Positions 54,316 through 64,000 of a stretch of DNA of 64,000 nt are shown one piece after another. The stretch's first letter is position 1. Every line of letters begins with the position of its first letter. The notes under the pieces were generated by a model that saw only the letters and a list, made by a program, of their open reading frames with translations, was not told the DNA's origin and did no database searches. The translations under genes were made by a program, and so were the position numbers. This DNA is from Episyrphus balteatus (taxonomy: Eukaryota > Arthropoda > Insecta > Diptera > Syrphidae), in NCBI RefSeq assembly GCF_945859705.1, contig NC_079136.1:47465181-47529180 (forward strand). The letters are read 5' to 3'.

Positions 54316-55225
54316 TTCACTACTTTTTGCAAGGTATGGCTGTAGAATATAAAATCTCTATATTTGATGAAAATTCAGTGAAAATGGGTGGTTGCCACGC
54401 CCCCTGCCTGAAATTCTCAAATTTAAAATTTTTTCCTTTGTATAAACTACCAGCTCTACCATTCTACCAAATTTCAAGATTCTACGACAATCAGAAGTGC
54501 TCTATAATAATTTATGAAAACTCAGCGGAAATGGGCGGTTGCCACGCCCCCTGGCTGAAATTCTCAAGTTTTAAATTTTTTCCTTTGTATGAACTACCAG
54601 CTCTACTATTCTACCAAATTTCAAGATTCTACGACAATCAGAAGTGCTCTATAATAATTTATGAAAATTCAGCGGAAATGGGCGGTTGCCACGCCCCCTG
54701 GCTGAAATTCTCAAGTTTTAAATTTTTTCCTTTGTATTAACTACCAGCTCTACTATTCTACCAAATTTCAAGATTCTACGATAATCAGAAGTGCTCTATA
54801 ATATATGATGAAAATTCAGCGGAAATGGGCGGATGCCACGCCCCCTGAATTGAAAATCTCAAATTTTCGATTTTTTCCTTTGTATACACCACAAGTCCTA
54901 TCACCGTGTAAAATTTCAAGTTTCTACGATATCGGGAAGTTCTCCATAATTTTGATGATCTGTCAGTGAGTCAGTGAGTCAGTGAGTCAGTTACGGTTTT
55001 TGCGATTTTTGAAGCCCTATATCTCAGAAACTACTCATCGTAGGAGGCTGAAATTTTGTGAGGAGTTTGGTTTTTACGAGCTCAACAAATGTAGTGAGTT
55101 TGAAATTTCTAGCATCTTTGGTGTGGAAGTTAGAGGGGGGTCGAAAATGGCCTGAGTTGTTTCCTGTAAATAAGGGTGTAGTGCCAAAGTTGCTAGAGAA
55201 CTTGGCTGGGCACTACCGTGCCCCT
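54316..55225 (+). repeat. 147-bp tandem array (four units) and tail of family X
   Basis: GGGYGGWTGCCACGCCCC occurs at 54386, 54533, 54680 and 54827, an exact 147-bp period. Each unit also carries CTACCAGCTCTACCATTCTA-like and TTTCAAGATTCTACGA blocks. As 147 is divisible by three, the array gives a repetitive 137-codon frame (54327-54740) that is not a gene. A tail follows: (GTCAGTGA)n at 54959-54990, then GTTACGGTTTTTGCGATTTT, GAAACTACTCATCGTAGGAG and a GC-richer end to GGCACTACCGTGCCCC near 55220, which itself is a short hairpin. Confidence 0.85.
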
Positions 55226-56290
55226 TGATTTGATTCAAATTCAGATAATGGAAATCTTTGTTCCTGTGTCAGTAATGCGGAAACATTAAAATTGTATTAG
55301 ACATCAACCATATTAACATCATCTTATCCATGTGTCATACAATCATACCACTATGATGGTATTTATGTTGTCAAAGATACTCTATACCCAATAGACACTA
55401 CATAATAGACCTTGTTTTTTTTTTTTTTTATAAAAGAGACTCAGATCGCATGTGGTGCGTCATGATTGTATTAAAGATTCTCCCCTCACGGCAAACGGTG
55501 GTGGTGATGGTGATACACTCTGATGTTCGTTCTGCCAAAGTGTGTTTGCTTGGGCCTGGGGTGACGTCTATACAAAGGAAAAATATCTAGACATGGTGTC
55601 GCTACAAACACAAAATAACCCCCCAAGTCTTGTATTTATAGGAGAGACAAAGTGTTTTCATGTTCACCATGTTAATATTTCGTTATTTTCGTATTCAATA
55701 CAAATGTTTATGAAAGTATAGTGTTGAAATTCGGAATAGGTAACCAGAATCCCGGAACAGGGTATTTATGACAATAATATGACGAAATTGAATACAACTT
55801 ATTCCATTTGAATGTGCGTGCGGGCGGGCGGGCGTAACATAACATTATTATCGAGGTGTTGGTTTGCTGTTTTCTATGTGAGGGAGGAACATTTTCGACA
55901 ACTAAAGTTTTGTATTGTATCGTAACATATACCACTGCCTTACGTTTCGAAAAAAGACTTGTTTGAGACATTTAAGGAAGAACACACAGTGGAACATTAC
56001 ATCCCTATGTTGTGAATTTTGTTCCCCTTCCTGGAGTGGATAGGTATGTGCGTCTTTGATAATGTTGAAAAGTTGATACAAGTATACCCAGCTTGCCTAT
56101 CTGTGTAAAAAAATTGTCAAAAGATTATGCTTGACTTGGAGAGATACGTCAAGTTTTTGAAAACGGCCCTTATGAAATCTTTGTTGTTGACAAAATTACA
56201 CACCGTAATATTTAATTATCCTGTCGACTGTTTTCAAATTTGAGTTGATTAGGGTTTCAAATCCTATTTTATTACAAATAATTTCCTTAA
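55226..56290. other. Unique block with balanced composition
   Basis: 55430-56090 is repeat-poor, with GGTGGTGGTGATGG at 55499, a GGGCGGGCGGGCG run at 55823 and GTGGTGCGTCATGAT at 55452 (compare GTGGTGCGCCATGAT at 45045). The 87-codon minus-strand frame at 55708-55971 has no domain. It could be regulatory DNA. Confidence 0.35.
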
Positions 56291-56296
56291 ATATTA

Positions 56297-57010
56297 ATCA
56301 CAACAAAAACATTACTGTTAAAAAAGAGCCAAATTCTCCTATGTTGAAATTATGCTGGCACAAAAAGTACTGAGATGTAAAAGTTCTAAAGTTTTTTTTT
56401 CAAATTCGTATCAATAAAATTTTGATTGTCCTCTTCACAATTTTTCTTCAAATTACCGATTTTTAAAGTTATTTCAAAAATTGCCAAGTAAACAATCAAA
56501 ATTTTAGTGATACGAATTTGAACCCAAACTTTAGAACTTGGTAGATACACTTTTACATCTCAGTACTTTTTGTGCCAGCATAATTTTAACATAGGAGAAC
56601 TTGGCTCTTTTTATTACAGTAATGTTTTTGTTGTGATTTTGCAAAGTATGGCTCTAGAATTGAAAATCTCTATATTTGATGAAAATTCATTGAAAATGGG
56701 CGGTTGCCACGCCTCTTGGCTAAAATTCTCAAGTTTTAAATTTTTTCCTTTGTAGAAACTACTAGCTCTACCATTCTACCAAATTTCAAGATTCTACGAT
56801 AGTCAAAAGTGCTCTATAATTCAGCGGAAATGGGCGGTTGCCACGCCCCCTAGCTAAAATTCTCAAATTTAAAAATGTTCCCTTTGTATAAACAAAATTT
56901 GAAGATTCTACGATAATCAAAAGTGCTCTATAATATTTGATGAAAATTCAGCGGAAATGGGCGGTTGCCACGCCCCCTAGCTAAAATTCTCAAATTTTTT
57001 ATTTTTTCTA
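56297..57010. repeat. Family X, copy 2 (inverted head and three shorter units)
   Basis: The inverted head lies at 56297-56637, with more differences than copy 1. GGGCGGTTGCCACGCC follows at 56698, 56832 and 56959; the periods of 134 and 127 bp show deletions relative to copy 1. The tail is missing. Orientation is the same as copy 1. Confidence 0.8.
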
Positions 57011-57108
57011 GAGAAATTGGCTGATTTGTGGTCATAGAAGTATTAGAGAAGCAAACGCCTCATTATGGATACAAAAATATGAAGTTCATTGTCAACAAGA
57101 GAACCACA

Positions 57109-58090
57109 CGCAGAAAAATAATTTTTAACCGAGGAGTTTTTTCGGTGCGTTAAAAAATAATGTGTTAAAAACTACGTAGTTCTTGTTGCTAAAATCAACG
57201 TAGTCGTCTCGGTTAAATCAAATTGTTTAAAACTACCTTTTTAGAAGGTTATTATAACCCATCAACTTGTTTATATTGATCGAGAAACTCGGTTATAATT
57301 TGAAATTTTTGAGATTGTTTAATTTTACTGATTAACTGGGGTTAAATCAAACAAGTGTATTTACATATTAAATTTAAGACATCAGTTATTCAATATCAAA
57401 CAATCTTCTCGTTTAAATTTAAAAGTTTTTGAACTTGTTTAAATTTACCGAGTATTATTATATATTTTTATAAGGTTAAAATAATGAAACAGATTTATGT
57501 TATTTAACTGAGTAAAAAAACTTAATTTTGAATATTAAATAATTAATTTAATAATAGGCTACCTTGATCGGGAAAAGTGCCTAGTAACCGAGTAGATAGG
57601 CTACTTTAACCGAGTAGATTGGTTACTTTAACCGAGTAAATATGTAGTTTATTTAAATCGAAAAAAGATGATAATAACCGAGTAGATGGACTATTTCAAC
57701 CCATTAGAATGTTTAAGGTAACAGAGTAAGTTAGTTATTCTGTTTTAGAACTAAATATAATAACCGAGAAGATGGGTAACATTAACTCCACTTAAAATAA
57801 AAATAATTTTAATAATTTTTTTATTATTTTTGTTATTTTTTTCTTCGTTATTAACTAAGTAAGTTTGTAAATGTAATCGAGTAAATAGGTTACATCAAGA
57901 TATTTACAGGGTATCTTTAAGTAACCTACTCGGTTAATCCAACTTATTATTTTTAGACAAAATCTAACCGAGAAGGTAAACTAAAATTATTTTAGTACCC
58001 TTTCACCGAGAAAGTGGGTAAAATTAAATAATTTTGAATAACCCAGTCGACTCGTGTAATTTTAACCGGGTTAGTTTGCAGGTGCTATAT
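57109..58090. mobile_element. Element D, filled with AACCGAG/CTCGGTT motifs
   Basis: The left end CACACGCAGAAAAATAATTT (57107-57126) resembles the ends of MITEs A and C. About 16 copies of AACCGAGTAGATNGGTTA-type units and their complements are spread over 950 bp, dense at 57560-57790. The shared block seen at 41536 lies inside it (57785-57842). The right end is unclear: a last AACCGGGTTAG stands near 58070. No reading frame of note. Confidence 0.6.
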
Positions 58091-59855
58091 ATAAACCAAC
58101 TCCCTCAGCATTGAAAACTATTTTGAGTCAAAGTTATGTTTTGAATTTCTAATGATTGTTTTCAACACAAAATCATTCCTCAGTGTTACGATTTCGAAAA
58201 CATATGGAGGTCTCACGACTAAAACAGACCAAGTCAAAAAAAAGAAAACAAAAAATCCAAATCCAAAAAACTGCGCAAGGTTTGACCTCTACTAAAATAT
58301 GTCATTATTTTGATCTATAAAAGTGTTTGGATTCAAATTGTTATTTGTTAAAAAAAAAAATGTTCACTATAAGATTCAATGGTAGCGTATTTACTTTAAC
58401 TTCTAATATCTCCGAATTCACTTTTTGTAACTTGAATCACTTCAGCTCTTCAGCCCTCCATATTTAATTGGAACGAGTGATCTTTGTAGTTAACATCAAA
58501 GTGCTTAAAATTCAAGTCGTTATACCTAGATTCTTAGAGTTAAATAAGAACTTATAGTCACTTCTCAAGTCGATAACTTTTGAGGTGCTATAGCAACGTG
58601 AACATACGAAAATCTAGTACCAAAATCATGTGCTATAAGCTTAGATTGTTTTTTTTTTTAACAACGCTTGTTTTTGGGCATAATGCACATCAACGGCGGA
58701 TCCAAGGGCACGTGGCCCCGTGCCCCCCCCCCCCCAGGACTGGTTCATACTTAAAGCAAATCAAATTTGAAGAGTTGTTAAAATATATGAAAAATAAGCG
58801 AAACTCTTGTCTATTTCTGGCTGGAAATGCGAATTTAATTGTTTGTTGCATACCTTTCCCATGAAAAGCTCCATCTCCACAAATAAATAAACGACTATTT
58901 GCTGGGTAAGCTCGAATTTTTTTTTGATAAAAAAAGTGAATTTTCTAAGTGTTTTTTTTTTAACTTCAAAGTGATTTTGGTGAAAAATTTTGATATGGAC
59001 ATCGACAATCAAGGTATATATGGTATTCTAAAAAAAAAAAAAACATTTAATTGTATATATGCAACTATATTTTTTCATACGGAGGGGTTGAAGTACACGC
59101 TTACTTCGTTGTTTTGTTTTTTTTTTTTTTTTTTTAAACTCGGTTTCCCGGGAAAAAAGTACGTTTCAGTTTTTTTTGTATTCTTAGAAACTTTAATATT
59201 TTTTAGAATGAAGTCTTTAGTATTTGCCTACAAACTACTAGGTCATTTAATAATGGTATAAATATGCCCATAATATTGCAAAATTTTATACAAAATCAAT
59301 AAAAAAACGAAAAAATTTTTTTTTATAAATTTCATTTTTAAAACTTAATTTCTCAAAAACTATTTAGGTATTAAAATAACTTAAATCAAAAAATTAAATA
59401 AAGAATAAATCACTTACTTTAAGCAAAGTTATAGCACAGGATTGTACGTGTATTTTATGATTTTTAATATTTTTTTTCTCCGGGCTAATCGGGAGGTAAG
59501 TGGGTAAGCACTTAAGTGGCTTTGACTGTACCAAGAAAATGAAAATTTTTCCTTCCAAATAACTTTTTTGTCATTTGGTACCTATAATTGATGTGGAAAA
59601 TGTCCCCAAATATTTTTGGCCAGGTTTTAGACCGAAATACAGCACTGAGCGTATTTAAAATTCCCTACTTGTCAGTCAGTCGTATAATACGTCACTTCTC
59701 AATTTTTGGGATTATCCACTATTTTTTATAGCTGTCGTTTCAATTGTTAAAAAATAAATTGAAAATTGTCCAACAAAAATATCAATATCAATAATGCTAT
59801 GAAATTACAAATTACAGATCCAATTTTGATAATTTCTGTTCTTAAACGTCGGTAA
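58091..59855. other. AT-rich DNA with a poly-C run
   Basis: 58690-58735 reads GGCGGATCCAAGGGCACGTG, GCCCCGTG and about 14 C. It looks like a fragment of a GC-rich repeat. The frames at 58580-58864 and 58899-59261 are unsupported. Otherwise A/T runs. Confidence 0.45.
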
Positions 59856-59859
59856 TAAA

Positions 59860-60330
59860 AAACTTTAAAATCTATGTGTTAAAAATTGCCGGTGTTGCCG
59901 TTTTCTTTATTAAACTAATAATACATTTATTTTTAAAACTTGTTTTGTTTTTTTTTTTTTTTTTTATTTAAAAATTAATTATAGATTATTATCTACAGAA
60001 AAAAATTATATGGGAGTGATGGATAAGATTAAATCGTTTAGGTGGTAGAAGCAATTTCCTCACAAATCGGCTCAAATGTAAAAAATTGTATTACAACACA
60101 ACGGTAACACATTCATTGCTAAGATATACATTTTTTACAAAGCCAGTAGCTTATGCTTTTACATTGTAGGCTAAATAATACAATAACAACAATAATGGTT
60201 AAAACGGCATTTCTGGGAACGCTTTTAGATTCTGAATAAATAATGTAGATTTACGTATATAAATGTATGTATGGAATTGTTGTGGGAACGTTTTTTGGGG
60301 TATATTTTAATAATTAAATTTTTTTTTTTA
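59860..60330. repeat. Dispersed repeat family U, copy 2, followed by a piece of element Q
   Basis: 59870-60130 matches 21385-21690 (TTAAAAATTGCCGGTGTTG, TTTAGGTGGTAGAAGCAATT-like and CAACGGTAACAC blocks). 60200-60330 matches 23295-23400 of element Q (GGGAACGCTTTTAGATTCTG, GAATAAATAATGTAG). Confidence 0.55.
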
Positions 60331-61590
60331 TTTTATATTTGTTAGATCATCCTTGATTTGATTTATTTCCTGCCCAAAAATCATTACAATCTTCGGCCCT
60401 CATTGCGAGTGTCGTTTGTCTATCGAATCTATAGACGACTTTTGTCGATACTTGATCATAGAAAATGAGTTTTAATGTTGTGTTGATCTTTTTCGTTTAC
60501 AATTTTGATATCGACTCAAATCAAATTCATAGTTCACAATAGTGAAAGTGATAGATACATATATACAATACCAAAACAGATATTATACGATCGACTTTTA
60601 TCACATGGAAAGTTGAATGACACTCGCAATCTTTGATTGGGTACAAGCAAGAACTTATCTAAAGTTACTGCAGAAATAGATGTTTTTTTTCCCGGAAGTT
60701 CATTCTTTTGATTTTTTTTTCATATAGTAGGTAATTGAAATAAAATGCATGCAATGAAATATGTTTGCCACTATATTCCCCTCTGTCCCATACACGGATA
60801 TTTAATATTTATGTTCAATGTTCCCATTATACGAGTATTAAAGCAGTCACATAGGTATATTGAAGTTGTATTTTATATTATTTATATTATTTCCTTTTTA
60901 CTAGATATATGTACTACACACAAATATATTATATTCACATGAGGAGATGTTTATTATATCTAATATATATTTGTGTATCGGTGAAGGCGGTTTTTATAAT
61001 TTCCTACTTTGAACCCATCACATGATTATGCGGCCCTATTCCGAATTTCACATACTAAATTTTGAAGTACGTTTGTATGCTGTCAGGATACACTCATTTT
61101 TATACAAAATTATTATTGGTAAGGTACGTGTGTATCTACGTAACTACACCAAAACACCACCACCTATACTCTCTTTCCCACACTTGCTCTCTGTATTTTA
61201 TAATATACCTATGTGAATTTTGTTTGAATGACCTTGACTGTGTGTTGTGTTCTGTTTCTGTTGTGCTACATGAAAAACACAACAAATATAAAAGAATATT
61301 CTTTCTATATACAAACAAACATAAGTATATCACCATTACCACTGTTATCACATACATCCGATTGATAGTGTAAGATACATCTCTGTGCAATGGTATCGGT
61401 CGGGGAGGGTATGTATAAACCTACATAATAATAGATGAGAAAAAATACCTACGTAGTAGATACAGTTAGCGTACAAAGTGTAAATGTGACGCCATTCTTT
61501 GTGTGTTTGGCAAACTTGGTTGGGTGCTTGTGGTACAAAGTTCGAGGCCGTAGTCAAGAGGAGGGTTTAACAAATTCAAAACCTTCTCGA
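60331..61590. other. Mixed DNA, no gene
   Basis: 60390-60620 contains two related words, TATCGAATCTATAGACGACT and CGATCGACTTTTATCACATG-like text, and CATTGCGAGTGTCG with complement CACTCGCAATC at 60622, a loose inverted pair about 230 bp apart that may be MITE ends. The several overlapping frames at 61022-61557 lie in unique AT-rich DNA and lack support. Confidence 0.35.
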
Positions 61591-61599
61591 GTGAAAATA

Positions 61600-62120
61600 G
61601 AAATCGAATTTGTAAAGAAAAAAATCAAAAAAAATTTTGACCGCCGCACCACAGCTGCATCACCGCCGTTTGGGGGAAAATTTCGCCGCACCACGACTGC
61701 ACCACGTCCGCACCATTTCATTTTGAATGAAAAATTCGGTGCACCACCGCCGCACCACTACTGCACCATGTTCGCACCATTTCATTTTGTATGAAAAATT
61801 TGCTGCAACATGATACATAATTTTGGATTATATAAAAATAAAAAAAACTACCGACGAGAAGGAGATTCGAAACCAAGCATCCAGTGCACTTTCATTCAAT
61901 ATGAAATGGTGCGGACGTGGTGTAGTCGTGGTGCGGCAGTGGTGCATAGAATTTTTTTTCATATTTTTTCATTTTTTTTTCAAAATGAAATGGTGCGAAC
62001 GTGGTGGGGCGGTGGTTTAGAAATTTTTAAAAAATTACGGACGTGGTGCAGTGGTGGTGCGGTGGTCAAAAAAGTGGTACGGACGTGGTGCGGCGGTGGT
62101 GCACGCAATTCGGGTCCTCA
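61600..62120. mobile_element. GC-motif foldback region (GCACCACNNCNGCACCAC units)
   Basis: The left part (61640-61800) carries repeated CCGCCGCACCAC, CTGCACCACGTCCGCACCAT and TTCATTTT blocks; the right part (61900-62105) carries the complement, GAAATGGTGCGGACGTGGTG and GTGGTGCGGCGGTGG. The spacer of about 100 bp is ordinary. The inverted-arm design is like elements F, G and H, but the ends and target duplication could not be fixed. Reading frames here are products of the repeats. Confidence 0.6.
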
Positions 62121-62205
62121 AAGGTCCTAGCTTAAATTGACGAAATTTCATCAAATAGTGAGTCCGAGAATTTCTCAAGGTCCCCGAGATAATAGGCCCA
62201 TGCAG

Positions 62206-62367
62206 TTCACCCTAAAAATCTTGTTTTCCAGATACCCCATCATCCCCCATCATGAATGTGTGTATGCTGTTGACTACGGTCCTGGCTCTCTAGTCTTGGC
62301 ACACTTTCTCAATCCGGACCAACTACCATCAACCGGAGCTACTGTAATTATGAATGTTTGTATCTAA
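62206..62367 (+). CDS. Possible terminal exon, unknown product
   Basis: TCTTGTTTTCCAG at about 62219-62231 is a strong 3' splice acceptor. After it a frame stays open as YPIIPHHECVYAVDYGPGSL and VLAHFLNPDQLPSTGATVIM to a stop at 62365-62367. The DNA is unique and balanced in composition. An overlapping frame at 62251 gives MNVCMLLTTVLAL, too short to mean much. With no upstream exon identified this remains a guess. Confidence 0.2.
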   Translation, partial: FTLKILFSRYPIIPHHECVYAVDYGPGSLVLAHFLNPDQLPSTGATVIMNVCI

Positions 62368-63030
62368 CGTGGTAGCCTGGGCTTTAAATTCTTCGTTGGT
62401 TTGGTGTAGATTCACTTTGTGCGTGTGCAGGCAGTGTTCACCGACCGACCGACAGTGGATTTGTTGTCAGTACAGTGTTAGAAATGTGGGTGTTAATGTG
62501 TAACACACTCATACCGGGACCGAGGTCAACAGCAGCCAACTGGATAGTGAAAGTACATGTGAATGAGAGGATTGAGGGGAAGATAGCATTGGTGATTCCT
62601 TTGCGACTTTAATGTATCGGTCGTAGCGGGGTTGAGTTGGAGGAGTGTTTTTTGTAAATAATTTTGTATGATTCTCTTTGATACGAGGCGATGTGTTGTG
62701 TAGGTGTCATGACATGCTCATAATAATTATGTGAGCGGGAAATACCATCTCAAATGGAAATGAACCACACGCAAAACGCAGTCAGTACTACAAACATGAC
62801 TCAACACAACACACAAGAGTCTCGTTAGGGTAGTGTTGTGTCGTCACAATTGTGTTGTGTTTTTTTGGGGGAATCCGCTGCATATAATAATATCGTACAA
62901 GGGTACACGGATAGATGGAATGAATCAGCAGCTCATGTCGAACTTGTGGTACAGAAGATTAACCCCAGTGCTAGTGTCGGTACCCCTCTACTCGGGCATT
63001 TATAGTGTTGTGACGTACAACATAGAGAGG
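62368..63030. other. Unique DNA rich in GTGTTGTG words
   Basis: Balanced composition, ACCGACCGACCGAC at about 62440, repeated CAACACAACACAC and complement. No exon could be defined; the 147-codon frame at 62833-63276 covers a minisatellite and has no domain. Confidence 0.35.
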
Positions 63031-63044
63031 AACAAGAGCATACA

Positions 63045-63100
63045 TACGGGTACAAGCACTGGCACAGGCATAACAGGCACGGGTACAGGCACGGGTGGAT
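63045..63100. repeat. GGCACRGGTACA minisatellite
   Basis: About five imperfect units of GGCACAGG/GGCACGGGTACA give a Thr-Gly repeat in the plus frame. A short local array; no function inferred. Confidence 0.7.
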
Positions 63101-63960
63101 GGTATATCGGCATTTGGCGTGTGCCTGTGCTGGCTAATGTTATAGAGAGAGCACCACATACAGTACACACTTCCTGTGTACACACAAGGCTCTTGTGTTG
63201 TATACCTACGCTGTACTCTTGTCTACTTGTTTTTGTTTTTTTTTTGCGTTTAACTTGTTTTGTGTGTTGTGTATGATTATGCCAATTGTGTGATATCACT
63301 TTGACACATAGGGTAGTATTGTTACTATGGTGTTGTTGGAAAGATTTTTGTATTTGAAATTTCGACTCGGATATCAGAAGATGTAAGTAGGCTTTTTCTT
63401 GTGATGGGTTTTTATTATCTTAAAATAACAACAACAACAAAATACACCTAGGAGAGAAAACCTTTTACCAATATAAAAATTTTATGATGATGGTGTGGAA
63501 ATGAAGAGATTTTTCCTTCATTGTGTTTAATATATTTTATTCATAGAGTGAAATATTTTGCCATACAATTTCCATGTGTTGTGGAAGTGTTCTTATGGCA
63601 CAGACTGTATAGATACGTAATGTGTCGGTGTACTTTGTACTAACTTTTACATAGAATAGAGGTGTATGACATAGTAAAAACAAAAAATAAATGTTAGGAA
63701 AGTTTGTAGGTATGCTGGTGAACCTACTTTTTGTGATTCACAACAAAAAAGCAAATTATGTTGTTTTTATGTTTGTATGTTGGCAAATACTGGTGCAAAT
63801 ATGTATTCAACTTTTTGAACACCACTTACCTACTTTTCAGGATTTTGTTTTTTATCAGTACGTAGGTAGACATCTAGATGATAAGAAACTGGTGAGGCTT
63901 CTTTGATTGGTGTTACAGCAAAGATAACAGAAATTCTATTCTATTGTCTTTGGTTACAGG
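63101..63960. other. Unique AT-rich DNA
   Basis: No gene recognised. The frame at 63691-63906 has a hydrophobic start (MLGKFVGMLVNLLFVIHNKK) but no other support. Confidence 0.4.
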
Positions 63961-63961
63961 C

Positions 63962-63992
63962 AAACATTACTCCTTATTGAGGAGTAATGTTT
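63962..63992. other. Perfect 13-bp hairpin at the window edge
   Basis: AAACATTACTCCT and AGGAGTAATGTTT enclose TATTG. It may be the start of an element that continues past the window. Confidence 0.5.
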
Positions 63993-64000
63993 TTTTGTAC

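Noticed and set aside
54327..54740. 137-codon frame with three near-identical repeats
   Set aside because: It follows from a 147-bp DNA tandem repeat whose period is divisible by three; the repeat is dispersed and non-coding elsewhere.
61810..62130. 106-codon frame rich in RTWCSRG-type repeats
   Set aside because: It translates the GC-rich foldback motif.
62833..63276. 147-codon frame with a Thr-Gly repeat
   Set aside because: It crosses a local minisatellite and has no domain; the opposite strand has equally long frames.

Overview
The window looks like nuclear DNA from an insect, most likely a fly (Diptera). It is about 70% A+T, has no long open reading frames, and is crowded with short non-autonomous transposons, foldback elements and diverged repeats. 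The one gene I trust is a small secreted peptide gene at 19768-20029 with a TATA box, an initiator, a 58-bp intron and a polyadenylation signal. Its mature part carries the GLGIAQQA motif typical of cecropins, the helical antimicrobial peptides of Diptera and Lepidoptera. Most long reading frames here fall in repeats: two are artefacts of a perfect (TTTTAA)n tract and one comes from a 147-bp tandem repeat.

Layout. 1-5.2 kb: a dispersed repeat, a 1.2-kb foldback element and a TA-flanked MITE. 5.9-7.2 kb: richer, non-repetitive sequence with a possible two-exon reading frame. 7502-8363: a perfect hexanucleotide microsatellite. 9.1-10.9 kb: a hAT-type element with an exact 8-bp target duplication and a second element nested in it. 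12.3-13.5 kb: GC-richer, promoter-like sequence with a closed 59-codon serine-rich frame. 14.4-17.2 kb: a second copy of the foldback element, broken by a 1-kb MITE and by a 108-bp insert with a 17-bp target duplication. 19.5-20.1 kb: the cecropin-like gene. 21-32 kb: several MITEs, one motif-filled element and a 1.5-kb near-perfect inverted repeat able to form a long RNA hairpin. 32.7-42.3 kb: more dispersed repeats, a foldback element built of GTTACGA motifs, a MITE with a tRNA-like core, a foldback element built of AATCTCG motifs, unique sequence with weak coding candidates, and a strong miRNA-like hairpin. 42.9-52 kb: a pair of short MITEs, unique sequence, a foldback element built of ATTCTGTA motifs (9-bp target duplication) and a palindromic element (8-bp target duplication). 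53.4-57 kb: a dead LINE reverse-transcriptase fragment and two copies of a repeat with a 147-bp tandem array. 57-62 kb: a CCGAG-motif element and a GC-rich foldback region. 62.1-64 kb: unique sequence with a possible exon and a minisatellite.

There is no operon-like organisation. The recurring theme is transposon nesting, plus a set of unrelated-looking elements that share one design: ends in inverted orientation and arms filled with many copies of one short motif, a different motif in each element. That design and the cecropin-like gene are the two most interesting things here. All family assignments rest on motif recognition and on target duplications read by eye; no database search was possible.
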